A stretch of DNA of 64,000 bases from assembly GCA_050485645.1 (NCBI GenBank), contig JBJHBT010000003.1:1-64000 (forward strand), read 5' to 3'. This document shows, piece by piece, positions 50,176-59,497 of the stretch. A program made the translations under genes and the position numbers. This DNA is from JBJHBP01 sp050485645. GTDB lineage: Bacteria > Pseudomonadota > Gammaproteobacteria > Steroidobacterales > Rariloculaceae. The notes beneath the pieces are model-generated. The model was not told where the DNA came from, ran no database searches, and saw only the letters and a list, made by a program, of their open reading frames with translations. How positions within the stretch are numbered: the stretch's first letter is position 1; every line of letters begins with the position of its first letter.

Positions 50176-52617
50176 CTACTCCAGCGTATCCCGTATCGCT
50201 TCGATCTCACCGCGGAACTGGTCCATCGAATCAAAACGCTTGGTTTTGTCCACCATCATGGCTTTTGCGACAACCGTACTGAGTTCGCGAGGAACCGTAG
50301 GGTTCAGCTGGTGCAGCGGTGTGGCCTTGCCCTGCACATGCTGATACATCACCGACATATGGTCTCCCCGGCTGTAGGGCGGTGTGCCGGACAGCATTTC
50401 ATACATGATGACGCCCAGGCTGTAGATGTCGGCGCGTTCGTCCACCTTCTTGCCGAGAATCTGTTCCGGCGCCATGTACTTGGGAGAGCCTATCACGTAA
50501 CCGGTCTTGGTCAGCTGGGTATCGCCGCTCTTGGCGGCCGCGGCAACGCCGAAGTCCACGATCTTCAGCAGACCGCTGTCGTCGATCAGGATGTTCGCGG
50601 GCTTCAGATCGCGGTGAATGATGCCCTGCTGATGGGCATTCTGCATGCCAAGGCACACGTCGACGGCATAGTTGATCGCCTTGCGTGCTGACATCGGCTT
50701 CTCGTTCGCGATCTCCGTTGCCAGCGTGTGCGAGGGGAAGTATTCCATCGAGATCGCGTAGCCGCCGGCGACGTACAGAAAGTCGTAGATTCTGATGACG
50801 TTCTTGTGCGTGATGCGCCGGGAATAGCGCAGTTCGTGCACGAAACGCTTCATCATCTCTTCGTCGACGGCAACGTTGGGATTGAGGAACTTCAGGATCA
50901 GTCGTTCCTCGACGACGGTGTCTTCCACCAGCACCACGGTGCCGAAAGCGCCCTTGCCGATCTTCTGGATGAACTTGTAGCGGCCCTCGATCATGTCGCC
51001 GCCTTTCAGCGTGTTGACATCGAAGGGCTGCAGGTCCGGTGTCGGTGCGGCAGCGGTGATCTGCTTGAGATCGGCGTCGTCCAGCAGCAGCGTGTGGGTT
51101 GTCGCCGTGGACGGAGCAGGGCGCGGTTTCGGCGTGCCCGAGTGGGAGTCCGCGACCATCAGTGTGGAAGACGTATACTGCCCGCTGGTGGACTGCCTGC
51201 CATCGAGTTTGGCCAGCGCCCTCGAGGCGGCACGACCCAGCGTCTCATCGCTGGTGTCGACACTCTGCTGGATATGCGCGCGCACCTGCTCTGCCTGCTG
51301 CTCGTCGGCAAGCTGCGTAACCGCTTCGATGGTCGCCAGCCGAACTTCCTTTTCCGGACGACGCAGATAGGGCAGCAGCGGCTCGAGCACGCGACGATCA
51401 CCGAGCTTGCCGAGCGCGGCAATCACGACCGGCAGTGAGCGGTCATTACGCTTGAGCATGGCCACCAGTGCCGGCAACGCCTTGGGGTCGCCGATCTCGG
51501 CCAGCGCATCCGCGGCTCGCTCGCTGACCCACCAGTCCTCGTCCCTGGTCGCCTCGATCAGCTGATCGACGGCTCGCTTGTCCTTGCAGGTATTCAGGAT
51601 CTCGATCGCTGCGCGACGGATGTTTTCGTCCTGATCCTTGATGAGCTCCAGCACGGCATCGACCACGCGTCGTCCACCGATGCGCGCGAGCGCGTCGGAC
51701 GCACGGGCGCGAACCCACCAGTCTTCATCGGCCACGGCTTCCAGCAGATACTTGATGCTGTCGGTTGTGCCGATCTCGTTCAGTACCTCGACCGCGGCGC
51801 GGCGGCTGAACTCATTTTCGTCCTTGAGTGCGGCTATCAGGTGCTTGATGGTTTCCGGATCGTTGCGGGCGATGATGACGTCGACGGCCTTGTTCATGAC
51901 GTCGATGTCCGGATCCAGCAGCAGTGAACAGATCCGCTCGATGCTGATCGCGCCGTCCATGCGCGCCACGCCTTGCAATGCGGCCTGACGCACGAGCTTG
52001 TTGCTGTCCTTGAGCTGTTCTTCCAGTGCTCCGGCGACTTCGGGCAGGTTGAACCGCGCCAGCACATTGATCAGGTGCATCTTCACCACCGGATCCTTGC
52101 CGTCCATGCGCGTAAGCAGATCGGGCACCAGCGCCTCCGACGCGACTTCATCGATCAGCTTGAAGACGGCGGCCTTCTCATTGGGCTGGAGATAGTAGAT
52201 TTGCGCCAGCAGCTGGCGGATGTTCAGGCGGTCCTTGTGGACGGTGAGGATCTCGACCAGGGCGGACTTGGAGTATTCGTCTTCGGCGAGCAGGTCCACC
52301 AGCCGGTTGGGGTTGTAGCGTCGATTGCTGGACAGCGCCCAGGCGGTGCCGGACACGGTACGCGGATCGGGATCCGCCAGGCCCCGCACGATGGCTGGCA
52401 GGGTACGGTCGCTGATCAGGGCACCGAGCAGCTCCACGTACTCGACGGTCTGTCGCTTGTCCGCGGAGGCGAGGGCTTCGAGAATCTTCGGAACCGCGGC
52501 ATTGCCAAGCTTGCCCAGTTTCTGGAATGCCTTTTTCGCAGCAGGTGAGCCCGGATCGGATTCACTCCGTATCTGTGCGATCAGCCGGTCAGCCTGGAAT
52601 GCGGTAATGAAATTCAT
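50176..52617 (-). CDS. HEAT-repeat protein fused to C-terminal Ser/Thr protein kinase
   Basis: An 813-residue cytoplasmic protein. Residues about 30-500 are a run of HEAT/PBS-lyase-like repeats, with recurring blocks such as EDWWVRARASDALARIGGRRVVDAVLELIKD and DEDWWVSERAADALAEIGDPKAL. The C-terminal 270 residues form a Hanks-type kinase. The P-loop is IGKGAFGTVVLVEDT and the catalytic loop HRDLKPANILIDDSG (about residue 668). The Mg motif is IVDFGVA, the activation region GSPKYMAPEQ, and late motifs GVIMYEMLSGTPPY. All key residues are present. No membrane helix is seen. The frame opens at 52707, but the Met at 52617 starts the conserved MNFITAFQADRL; neither has a strong ribosome site. It is the first gene of the unit with the PilT-family pair. 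Confidence 0.9.
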   Translation of the reverse strand: MNFITAFQADRLIAQIRSESDPGSPAAKKAFQKLGKLGNAAVPKILEALASADKRQTVEYVELLGALISDRTLPAIVRGLADPDPRTVSGTAWALSSNRRYNPNRLVDLLAEDEYSKSALVEILTVHKDRLNIRQLLAQIYYLQPNEKAAVFKLIDEVASEALVPDLLTRMDGKDPVVKMHLINVLARFNLPEVAGALEEQLKDSNKLVRQAALQGVARMDGAISIERICSLLLDPDIDVMNKAVDVIIARNDPETIKHLIAALKDENEFSRRAAVEVLNEIGTTDSIKYLLEAVADEDWWVRARASDALARIGGRRVVDAVLELIKDQDENIRRAAIEILNTCKDKRAVDQLIEATRDEDWWVSERAADALAEIGDPKALPALVAMLKRNDRSLPVVIAALGKLGDRRVLEPLLPYLRRPEKEVRLATIEAVTQLADEQQAEQVRAHIQQSVDTSDETLGRAASRALAKLDGRQSTSGQYTSSTLMVADSHSGTPKPRPAPSTATTHTLLLDDADLKQITAAAPTPDLQPFDVNTLKGGDMIEGRYKFIQKIGKGAFGTVVLVEDTVVEERLILKFLNPNVAVDEEMMKRFVHELRYSRRITHKNVIRIYDFLYVAGGYAISMEYFPSHTLATEIANEKPMSARKAINYAVDVCLGMQNAHQQGIIHRDLKPANILIDDSGLLKIVDFGVAAAAKSGDTQLTKTGYVIGSPKYMAPEQILGKKVDERADIYSLGVIMYEMLSGTPPYSRGDHMSVMYQHVQGKATPLHQLNPTVPRELSTVVAKAMMVDKTKRFDSMDQFRGEIEAIRDTLE

Positions 52618-52879
52618 TGGCCGGAGTGCGATTTCAGATGCTGACCCGCGTGCGATTGATTGTTCATACGTAACGCCGGAGCGCCGTATGCCGTTCTGGA
52701 CGCCCATCGCGGCCGTCCGGATCGAACATAATGGCCTCCGGTAGCGATCAATTATGCCACACGGTTATCAGGAAAATGGAACACGGCTCACAGGTTCAGC
52801 GCGCCTGGCGGCTGTCCCCAGCCCAAGGGGCACGTGGGTTACAATCGTGCGGTTTTGAAATCAGGACAGGTTCGGCACA

Positions 52880-53974
52880 TTGGGCAATGACACTACTGAA
52901 CGGCTGCGCGGGATTCTGGCGGGTTTCGAATTGCCGCAGACCGGCCGTCCGCCAGGCGGTGCCGGTGCGAAAATGCAGATCGCGGAGCACGGGGCCGGGC
53001 ATCGCGTGACGCTGACGCTCGGGTTCCCGGCGGCGCGCAGCGGCGCTGCGCTGATCGAGGCGCTGCATACATGGCTGGCGGCGCAGGGCCATGACGGCGA
53101 GGTCGAATTCCTGATCGAGTCCAGGGTGGAAGCCCATGCGGTACAGCATGGATTGAAACCGCTGGCGGGCGTCAGCAATGTCATCGCGGTCTCATCGGGC
53201 AAGGGCGGCGTCGGAAAGTCCACCGTGGCGGTCAACCTGGCGCTGGCGCTGGCGCAGGAGGGCGCGCGCGTGGGGCTGCTCGACGCCGACATCTACGGAC
53301 CCAGCCAGCCGCGCATGCTGGGGCTCATGGGCCGGCGTCCCAGGACCGACGACGGCAAGACGCTGCAACCGCTCGAAGCGCATGGCATCGTGGCGATGTC
53401 CATCGGCTTTCTCGTCGGCGACGAACAGCCAATGGCATGGCGCGGCCCGATGGTCACATCGGCGCTCAATCAGCTGCTGATGCAGACCAACTGGGGCGAA
53501 CTGGACTATCTGATTGTCGATATGCCGCCCGGCACCGGCGACATCCAGCTGACGCTGGCACAGCGGGTGCCGGTCAGCGGCGCGGTCATCATCACGACGC
53601 CGCAGGACATTGCGCTGGCCGACGCACGCAAGGGGCTGGAGATGTTCCAGAAGGTCAACGTGCCGGTGCTGGGCGTCATCGAGAACATGAGCATGCACGT
53701 GTGCTCCAATTGCGGACACGAAGAACCGGTGTTCGGTACCGCCGGCGGGCAGCGGCTCAGCGATGACTATCAAATACCGCTGCTGGGCCAGCTGCCACTG
53801 GACCGGCGTATCCGTGAGGAGACCGACGAGGGCAGACCCAGTGTCATCGCCGACCCGGATGGCCCGCTGGCCCGCGCGTTTCGTGAATGCGCACTGCGCG
53901 CCGTTGGCCAGCTGGCCGCGAGCGGCAAGGACTACAGCCGCCTGTTTCCGTCGATCTCGGTGGAGAACGACTGA
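52880..53974 (+). CDS. apbC: Mrp/ApbC iron-sulfur cluster carrier ATPase
   Basis: A 364-residue P-loop ATPase that carries Fe-S clusters. VIAVSSGKGGVGKSTVAVNLALAL is the deviant Walker A, followed by GLLDADIYGPSQPRMLG, LDYLIVDMPPGTGDIQLTL and the cluster-binding CSNCGHEEPVFG. A shortened MIP18-like region forms the N-terminus. The start is a TTG with AGGACAGG about nine bases upstream. It converges with dcd, a pairing conserved in gammaproteobacteria. metG, often divergent from it, is displaced here by the pil-kinase block. Confidence 0.95.
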   Translation: MGNDTTERLRGILAGFELPQTGRPPGGAGAKMQIAEHGAGHRVTLTLGFPAARSGAALIEALHTWLAAQGHDGEVEFLIESRVEAHAVQHGLKPLAGVSNVIAVSSGKGGVGKSTVAVNLALALAQEGARVGLLDADIYGPSQPRMLGLMGRRPRTDDGKTLQPLEAHGIVAMSIGFLVGDEQPMAWRGPMVTSALNQLLMQTNWGELDYLIVDMPPGTGDIQLTLAQRVPVSGAVIITTPQDIALADARKGLEMFQKVNVPVLGVIENMSMHVCSNCGHEEPVFGTAGGQRLSDDYQIPLLGQLPLDRRIREETDEGRPSVIADPDGPLARAFRECALRAVGQLAASGKDYSRLFPSISVEND

Positions 53975-54039
53975 CGGCCAGGGCTGAGGTCACAGGTGTG
54001 CCGGGGTGGTCTCTTCCTTGTGCCGCACCGCCGCGGTGA

Positions 54040-54606
54040 TCAGGCCTTGGGCAGCGTTACGCCCTGCTGACCCATGTACTTGCCCGCGCGGTCGCGGTAC
54101 GAGACCTCACAGGTTTCGTCCGACTCCAGGAACAGCATCTGGGCCACGCCTTCATTGGCGTAGATCTTGGCCGGCAGCGGCGTCGTATTGGAGAACTCCA
54201 GGGTGACGTGGCCTTCCCAGCCCGGCTCCAGCGGAGTGACATTGACGATGACGCCGCATCGCGCGTACGTACTCTTGCCCACGCACAGCACCAGCACGTT
54301 TTCGGGGATGCGAAAGTATTCCACCGTGCGTGCCAGCGCGAACGAATTGGGCGGGATGATGCAGCAGTCGCCCACGAAGTCGACGAAGCTCCTGGCATCA
54401 AACTGTTTCGGGTCGACGATGGTGGTGTTGATGTTAGTGAAGATCTTGAATTCCCGTGCACAGCGTACGTCGTAGCCGTAGCTGGAAACACCATACGATA
54501 CGATGCGTTCGGAGTCTTCGCCGCGCACCTGTGCTGGCGCGAAAGGTTCGATCATGCCCATGGTGTCGGCCATGCGCCGGATCCAGCGGTCGGATTTGAT
54601 GGTCAC
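54040..54606 (-). CDS. dcd: dCTP deaminase
   Basis: A 188-residue trimeric enzyme that converts dCTP to dUTP for dTMP synthesis. Motifs are SYGVSSYGYDVRCAREFKIF, ARSFVDFVGDCCIIPPNSFALARTVEYFRIP, VGKSTYARCGVIVNVTPLEPGWEGHVTLEFSNTTPLPAKIY and EGVAQMLFL, which contain the catalytic Glu and phosphate-binding residues. It begins with GTG overlapping the stop of the DUF3108 gene (GTGA). Confidence 0.97.
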   Translation of the reverse strand: MTIKSDRWIRRMADTMGMIEPFAPAQVRGEDSERIVSYGVSSYGYDVRCAREFKIFTNINTTIVDPKQFDARSFVDFVGDCCIIPPNSFALARTVEYFRIPENVLVLCVGKSTYARCGVIVNVTPLEPGWEGHVTLEFSNTTPLPAKIYANEGVAQMLFLESDETCEVSYRDRAGKYMGQQGVTLPKA

Positions 54607-55346
54607 CTGTTACCCAATCCCTGTACGGATTCCAGTATGAGCGCCGTCTGGGTTTCTCCGTCGCGTCTTCGCTCGATGCGCACCGGCAGATAGGCAAGCT
54701 CGGGCGATCCCCAGACAAGCGTGACGCGCGAAGACCCTTCGCGCTGTTCCTGATAGACGGTCGTTTCGTGCCGGCCGAGCGAGGATGTCACGGTTTCCTC
54801 TCCGGACGGCGCGTATCGGTATGAACGCAGTTCATCGTCGTCCGGCAGCAGGTATTCCGCCGGCCGGTTCTTCGTCATGTCCAGCATCAGCGCCACCTGC
54901 ATGGTGCCGCGATCGAGCACCCCCGGCTGGAGATCAACGGAATGTGAGGCGCTGCTGCCGGTGATCGTTGCCACGCCGGCCTCCCAGTCGAACCCAATGT
55001 GCAGATTGCCGCTGCCGCGCCGGCTGCCGTCTTCGAACCAGAAGTTCAGCGGACGCAGTTGGCCGTCCTCGTACAGAAAGTCGCTGCGTTCCACCACCGT
55101 GTTTGGACTCACGAGCCTGAACAGCCCGCGCGCCGAGGTGTGCGACTGGAAGCGATAGATGCCGGTGGCGTCGTCGTAGCTCACAGAGAACTCCGATGTG
55201 CCGGCACGACGGCCGTTGTACTCGACCTGGTAGGTGGCCGTGTAGGTCGGCAGCTCCGCGGCGGCGGAGATGCAGGGCATAGCGGCCATGCTGGCAGTGA
55301 CCAGGGCGACTGTGAAAACGGCTTTTCGCGCTGTAGTCATGGTCAT
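54603..55346 (-). CDS. DUF3108-family secreted protein
   Basis: A 247-residue protein with a Sec signal peptide (KAVFTVALVTASMAAMPCISAAA). The mature part is the DUF3108 beta-rich fold: YTATYQVEYNGRRAGTSEFSVSYDDATGIYRFQSHTSARGLFRL, LRPLNFWFEDGS and the ending LAYLPVRIERRRDGETQTALILESVQ. The biochemical role of this family is unknown. It is commonly found next to purN and purM in gammaproteobacteria. Here it overlaps both purN (ATGA) and dcd (GTGA). Confidence 0.88.
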   Translation of the reverse strand: MTMTTARKAVFTVALVTASMAAMPCISAAAELPTYTATYQVEYNGRRAGTSEFSVSYDDATGIYRFQSHTSARGLFRLVSPNTVVERSDFLYEDGQLRPLNFWFEDGSRRGSGNLHIGFDWEAGVATITGSSASHSVDLQPGVLDRGTMQVALMLDMTKNRPAEYLLPDDDELRSYRYAPSGEETVTSSLGRHETTVYQEQREGSSRVTLVWGSPELAYLPVRIERRRDGETQTALILESVQGLGNR

Positions 55347-55996
55347 GCCTCCATCAGCACCGGATGCTCCAGTGCGCTGCCGTCAAGCATGACGCGTCCA
55401 CTGATCAGGCTCAAGCGCCCGGTCGTCAGCCAGTCCACCGCCTGCGGAAGAATGCGGTGTTCGCCTTGCAGGACGCGCGCGGCAAGGGATTCTGGAGTGT
55501 CCGCGGCGTGCACCGGAACGCGCACCTGGACGATGCGCGGCCCGCCGTCCAGTTCGGAGGTGACGAAGTGAACCGTGGCGCCGTGCCAGGCGTCACCGGC
55601 GGCCAGCGCCCGGCGGTGGGTGTTCAACCCCGGATACAGCGGCAGCAGCGAGGGGTGAATATTGATCATGCGTCCGGTGAAGCGCTGCACGAGATGCGGC
55701 CCGAGGATCCGCATGAAACCGGCGAGCACCACCGCCTTCGGCGCATACGACTCGATGGCGTCGCCCAGCGCCTGTTCGCAGGCATCGCGCGACGCGAATT
55801 CGCCTCCGGCGATGACGTGCGTCGCCACGCCCGCGCGCGCGGCGCGTTGCAGGCCCGCGGCGTCGGCCTGATCGCTGATGACCGCCGCGACATGGGCATC
55901 GATGCGACGCTCGCGCTCGGCATCCAGCAGCGCCTGAAGGTTGCTGCCGCGTCCGGAGATCAGGACGACGACATTCGCGTCGATGGCGGGTTTCAA
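55343..55996 (-). CDS. purN: Phosphoribosylglycinamide formyltransferase
   Basis: A 217-residue enzyme of purine synthesis that formylates GAR with 10-formyl-THF. NVVVLISGRGSNLQALLDAE is the phosphate-binding start, KAVVLAGFMRILGPHLVQRFTGRMINIHPSLLPLYPGLNTH holds the catalytic Asn and His, and TVHFVTSELDGGPRIVQVRVPV supplies the Asp region. The TTG at 55996 overlaps the purM TGA (TTGA) and starts right before the fold. An ATG at 56047 would add 17 unconserved residues. Confidence 0.95.
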   Translation of the reverse strand: MKPAIDANVVVLISGRGSNLQALLDAERERRIDAHVAAVISDQADAAGLQRAARAGVATHVIAGGEFASRDACEQALGDAIESYAPKAVVLAGFMRILGPHLVQRFTGRMINIHPSLLPLYPGLNTHRRALAAGDAWHGATVHFVTSELDGGPRIVQVRVPVHAADTPESLAARVLQGEHRILPQAVDWLTTGRLSLISGRVMLDGSALEHPVLMEA

Positions 55997-57021
55997 CGGA
56001 TCGTGACCCGTCCGCTGCTGTCGGTGACCACTTCGCCTATGTTCCACGCCGGCTGTTGCAGACGGGCCAGCTCGGCCAGCGCCTGTTCGGCCTGCGCAGC
56101 CGCGACGATCATGACCATGCCGATGCCGCAGTTGAATGTGCGGTGCTGTTCGTCACGCGCCACCCCGGCGCGATCCAGCCAGTCGAATACCGGTGGCCGC
56201 GGCCAGGCGTTCTCGTGCAGATGAACGCCCAGGCCATCGGGCAACACACGCGGAATGTTTTCCACCAGTCCGCCACCGGTGATGTGCGCAAGACCTCTGA
56301 TCTCGATGGTCCGACGCAGCTCCAGCAGCGTGCGAACGTAGATGCACGTGGGCGCGAGCAGGTGGTGGATCAGCGGCCTGCCGTCGAACGGGAGCTCGAG
56401 ATCGGCCGGTCGACGCTGAAGGACATGCCGGATCAGCGAGTAACCGTTGGAATGGGCGCCGGATGAGGCCAGCCCGATGACTACGTTGCCGCTGGCAATG
56501 GACTGTCCGTCGATGATGCGGTCCTGGTCGACGATGCCGACGCAGAATCCGGCCAGATCGTACTCGCCGGCGGCGTGCATGCCCGGATGCTCGGCCGTTT
56601 CGCCGCCGAGCAGCGTCGCGCCGGCCATTTCACAGCCGCGCGCGATGCCGGTGATGACGCGGGTGGCGACGTCCACGTCCAGATGCGGTGTGACGAAATA
56701 ATCGAGGAAGAACAGCGGCTCGGCGCCCTGTACCACGACGTCGTTGACACACATGGCGACGAGGTCGATACCGATCCCGTCGTGGGCATCGTGCTCGATG
56801 GCCAGCTTGAGCTTGGTGCCGACGCCATCGGCACCGGCCACCAGGATCGGTCTGCGGTAGCCGTCGGGCACCCTGAACAGCCCCCCGAATCCGCCCAGGC
56901 CACCCAGCGCCTCGGGCCGCGCCGTGCGCGCGACGGCGCCGCGGATGCGCTCGATCAGGTTGCTGCCGGCGTCGATATCGACGCCGGCCGATTTGTAAGT
57001 CAGGGGATCGCCTGCGCTCAT
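55993..57021 (-). CDS. purM: Phosphoribosylformylglycinamidine cyclo-ligase
   Basis: A 342-residue AIR synthetase. LTYKSAGVDIDAGSNLIERI, PILVAGADGVGTKLKLAIEHD, GIDLVAMCVNDVVVQGAEPLFFLDYF, GGETAEHPGMHAAGEYDLAGFCVG and HITGGGLVENIPRVLPDGLG are canonical. It leads purM-purN-DUF3108-dcd and is divergent from the DUF2066 gene. The 79-bp gap contains the promoter-like TATAAT described separately. Confidence 0.97.
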   Translation of the reverse strand: MSAGDPLTYKSAGVDIDAGSNLIERIRGAVARTARPEALGGLGGFGGLFRVPDGYRRPILVAGADGVGTKLKLAIEHDAHDGIGIDLVAMCVNDVVVQGAEPLFFLDYFVTPHLDVDVATRVITGIARGCEMAGATLLGGETAEHPGMHAAGEYDLAGFCVGIVDQDRIIDGQSIASGNVVIGLASSGAHSNGYSLIRHVLQRRPADLELPFDGRPLIHHLLAPTCIYVRTLLELRRTIEIRGLAHITGGGLVENIPRVLPDGLGVHLHENAWPRPPVFDWLDRAGVARDEQHRTFNCGIGMVMIVAAAQAEQALAELARLQQPAWNIGEVVTDSSGRVTIR

Positions 57022-57058
57022 GGGTGAAACCGTGCCGGGAAGAAGTGAGGATCGCGGC

Positions 57059-57064
57059 TATAAT
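57059..57064 (+). promoter_or_regulatory. Consensus -10 element in the purM/DUF2066 divergent gap
   Basis: A perfect TATAAT lies 37 bp before the DUF2066 ATG. No good -35 is seen at the right spacing on either strand; the reverse reading (TATTAT) could serve purM instead. Confidence 0.3.
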
Positions 57065-57100
57065 AACGGGGTCACAGATTCATGCACAGAGATCAGCCCT

Positions 57101-58213
57101 ATGCCCACTGGTCAAAGGCAGCTCCCCGGCCGGGTTTCCTGTCCGTTCGCCGCCATGCGCACTGTCGTATTGCTTACTCTGCTGGTGATGGCGGTTGCAT
57201 CGCTGCTGTCTTTTTCCGCGCGCGCGGCGTTCGTGGACAACCTGTATGTGGTCCGGGTGCCGGCGGAGGCCGATGCATCGCGTGCGCAGATCGAACAGGC
57301 GGCAATGAGCACGCTGCTGATCCGCGTCACCGGCCGGACCGATGCGCCGTTCGACCCCCAGTTGCAACCGCTGGTCCGTGGCGCCGGCGACTTCGTCGAT
57401 TCCTACGGTCTGATCGATCGCGAACGCTACGAGATCGGATTCAACGCAACGGCGCTGCAGCGCGAGCTGACCGGGCTGCGATATCCGGTCTGGGGGCCGG
57501 AACGCCCGCTGACACTGGTGCTTGTGGCCATCGACGGTGGCCTGGGCGAGCGAGAGATTCTGGCGTCCGCGGATCCGGTGACGCAGCGCAGCGAAGGGCT
57601 GCTCGAGACGATGCAGGAGCTGCGTCGGCAGCTTGCCGCCACGGCCGAGCAGCGGGGGCTGCCGCTGGCGCTGCCGCTGATGGATCTGGAGGACCTGATC
57701 GCGATCGATTTCGCGGATGTCTGGGGCGGGTTCGGCGAACGGCTGGGCGAAATCGGGCAGCGGTATCAGGCCGATGCCCTGCTGGTGGGTCGTGCCTGGG
57801 CCGGTGATTCGGGCACCGAGGTGCAGTGGACACTGTTTCGCAACGGCCAGCGTCACTTCATCGATGGCAACGGGCTGACGGCCGGGCTGGACTGGACGGC
57901 GAATCTCTACGCCGGGGAATTCAGTACCGTCGGCGTGGGCGGTATGACGCGGATCGTCGTGGAAGGCGTGCGCTCGTTGCAGGACTACGGCCGGGTGATG
58001 CGCCATCTGGAAGGCTCCAGTTCGCTCGATGCGGTGGATGTCGAATCCTACGAACGCGGCACCTTGCGCCTGCGTGTCCATGCCCGCGGCGATATGCAGA
58101 CCCTGCAGCGTGTGCTGACGCTCGGCGGCGTACTGAGTGCGGCGAGCCGCAGCGGTGCGGCCGGCGCGGACGGACTCACATTCCAGGTGGCCGGACAGGC
58201 TTCCGGCAGATGA
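57101..58213 (+). CDS. DUF2066-family secreted protein
   Basis: A 370-residue protein. A signal segment MRTVVLLTLLVMAVASLLSFSARA begins 18 residues into the frame, so an internal ATG at 57155 is an equally good start. The mature sequence has the DUF2066 features: FVDNLYVVRVPAEADASRAQIEQAAMSTLLIRVTGR, ERYEIGFNATALQRELTGLRYPVWGPERPLTLVLVAIDGG and a C-terminal region akin to the assembly of outer-membrane-associated proteins. Function is unknown. It overlaps the next gene (ATGA) and is part of the DUF2066-pgsA-hda set usual in gammaproteobacteria. Confidence 0.85.
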   Translation: MPTGQRQLPGRVSCPFAAMRTVVLLTLLVMAVASLLSFSARAAFVDNLYVVRVPAEADASRAQIEQAAMSTLLIRVTGRTDAPFDPQLQPLVRGAGDFVDSYGLIDRERYEIGFNATALQRELTGLRYPVWGPERPLTLVLVAIDGGLGEREILASADPVTQRSEGLLETMQELRRQLAATAEQRGLPLALPLMDLEDLIAIDFADVWGGFGERLGEIGQRYQADALLVGRAWAGDSGTEVQWTLFRNGQRHFIDGNGLTAGLDWTANLYAGEFSTVGVGGMTRIVVEGVRSLQDYGRVMRHLEGSSSLDAVDVESYERGTLRLRVHARGDMQTLQRVLTLGGVLSAASRSGAAGADGLTFQVAGQASGR

Positions 58214-58782
58214 AACCTGCCTGGTTGCCGAACGCGATCTGCGTGTTCCGCATACTGCTCGTTGTACCGCTGGTTCTGCTGCTGCTCGCCGACCGTCATG
58301 GCGCGGCGCTTGCGCTGATTGTCGTGGCCGGCGCATCGGATGCGCTGGACGGCTACCTGGCCAAGACCTTCCACTGGCAGTCACGTCTTGGCAGCCTTCT
58401 CGATCCGGCGGCCGACAAACTGCTGATGACCAGTCTGTTCGTGACACTGGCCTGGATCGGCCTGGTCCCGGTGGCGATGGTCGTCATCGTCGTAGGCAGG
58501 GATGTGCTGATCGTGGCGGGTACGCTGCTCACGGCCACGGCTTCCGGATCATCCGCGGCGCTGCGTGGCAGCCCGAGTCCGATAAGCAAGCTCAATACCG
58601 CGATGCAGCTGGGTTTCGTGGTGTTCGCGGTTGCCCACAATGCCTTTGGCTGGCCACCGGAGATTTCAGTGTTCTTCATGGGGTCGCTGGCGGTCTATAC
58701 GACGCTAGTCAGCGGACTGCACTACGGGCTGCGCTGGTGGTGGCACCGCTCCGCGACGCATGCCGCCGGCATGCAGGCCTGA
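58210..58782 (+). CDS. CDP-alcohol phosphatidyltransferase family protein
   Basis: A 190-residue membrane enzyme. The catalytic motif appears as SDALDGYLAKTFHWQSRLGSLLDPAADK, fitting D-x2-D-G-x2-A-K/R-x8-G-x3-D-x3-D with all four Asp. About six membrane helices surround it. It transfers a phosphatidyl group from CDP-diacylglycerol to an alcohol. It resembles PgsA, but the K in place of the usual R and its place beside hda suggest the second, hda-linked pgsA-like type. Start ATG overlaps the DUF2066 stop. Confidence 0.87.
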   Translation: MKPAWLPNAICVFRILLVVPLVLLLLADRHGAALALIVVAGASDALDGYLAKTFHWQSRLGSLLDPAADKLLMTSLFVTLAWIGLVPVAMVVIVVGRDVLIVAGTLLTATASGSSAALRGSPSPISKLNTAMQLGFVVFAVAHNAFGWPPEISVFFMGSLAVYTTLVSGLHYGLRWWWHRSATHAAGMQA

Positions 58783-58786
58783 TGCG

Positions 58787-59497
58787 ATGCAGCTCGCGCT
58801 TCCTTTTCCGCTCGCGCCGCATGCTTCGTTCGCCACCTTCGTGCCGTGCGGTGAGTCGCCTGTGCTGGCGCAGGTGACCGACACGGTGAACCGCTCCCGT
58901 GCGCCGGTCTGGGTCTGGGGCAGCACCGGAACCGGCAAGTCTCACCTGCTGCAGGCCGCGTGCCGCGCTGCCGATGCGGCAGGCCGGCGGGCGATGTATC
59001 TGCCGCTTGGGCATCCTGATGTGAGCGAACCGCAGCTGTTGCGCGAACTGGACGAAGTCTCGTATCTGGCGCTGGACGACCTGCACAGCGTGATCGGTGA
59101 GCCGGAATGGGAGCGGGCGCTGTTCAGGTTGCTCGACGGCGCGCCAGCGGCCGGTGTCCGGCTCCTGATGGCCGCGACCGTGCCGCCGGGGGGTGGCGCA
59201 TGGGGGCTGCCGGACCTGGGGTCGCGTGCCAGCGCGGCCGTGGTGTTCAGGCTTGAATCACTGCGCGATGAGGAGCGGCTGCGCGCGCTGATACTGCATG
59301 CGACGCATCGCGGGCTGGTGCTGCCGGAGCCGGCTGCGCGCTATCTGCTGGAGCGCGTGGGGCGGGACATGCGGACCCTGTGTGCATGGCTGGAACGCCT
59401 GGATCGCGCATCACTGGCGGCACAGCGTCGCCTCACCGTGCCGTTCATTCGCTCGCTGCTGGCGGCCCCGCCGACGGCCGACGGCCACTCTGTCTGA
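58787..59497 (+). CDS. hda: DnaA regulatory inactivator Hda
   Basis: A 236-residue AAA+ protein that, with the DNA-loaded sliding clamp, stimulates ATP hydrolysis by DnaA. The N-terminal clamp-binding motif QLALPFPL starts at residue 2, which fixes the ATG at 58787. WVWGSTGTGKSHLLQAACRAA is Walker A, YLALDDLHSVIG Walker B, and RVGRDMRTLCAWLERLDRAS the sensor II/C-terminal region. Its last 53 bp overlap the convergent DUF2069 gene. Confidence 0.93.
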   Translation: MQLALPFPLAPHASFATFVPCGESPVLAQVTDTVNRSRAPVWVWGSTGTGKSHLLQAACRAADAAGRRAMYLPLGHPDVSEPQLLRELDEVSYLALDDLHSVIGEPEWERALFRLLDGAPAAGVRLLMAATVPPGGGAWGLPDLGSRASAAVVFRLESLRDEERLRALILHATHRGLVLPEPAARYLLERVGRDMRTLCAWLERLDRASLAAQRRLTVPFIRSLLAAPPTADGHSV

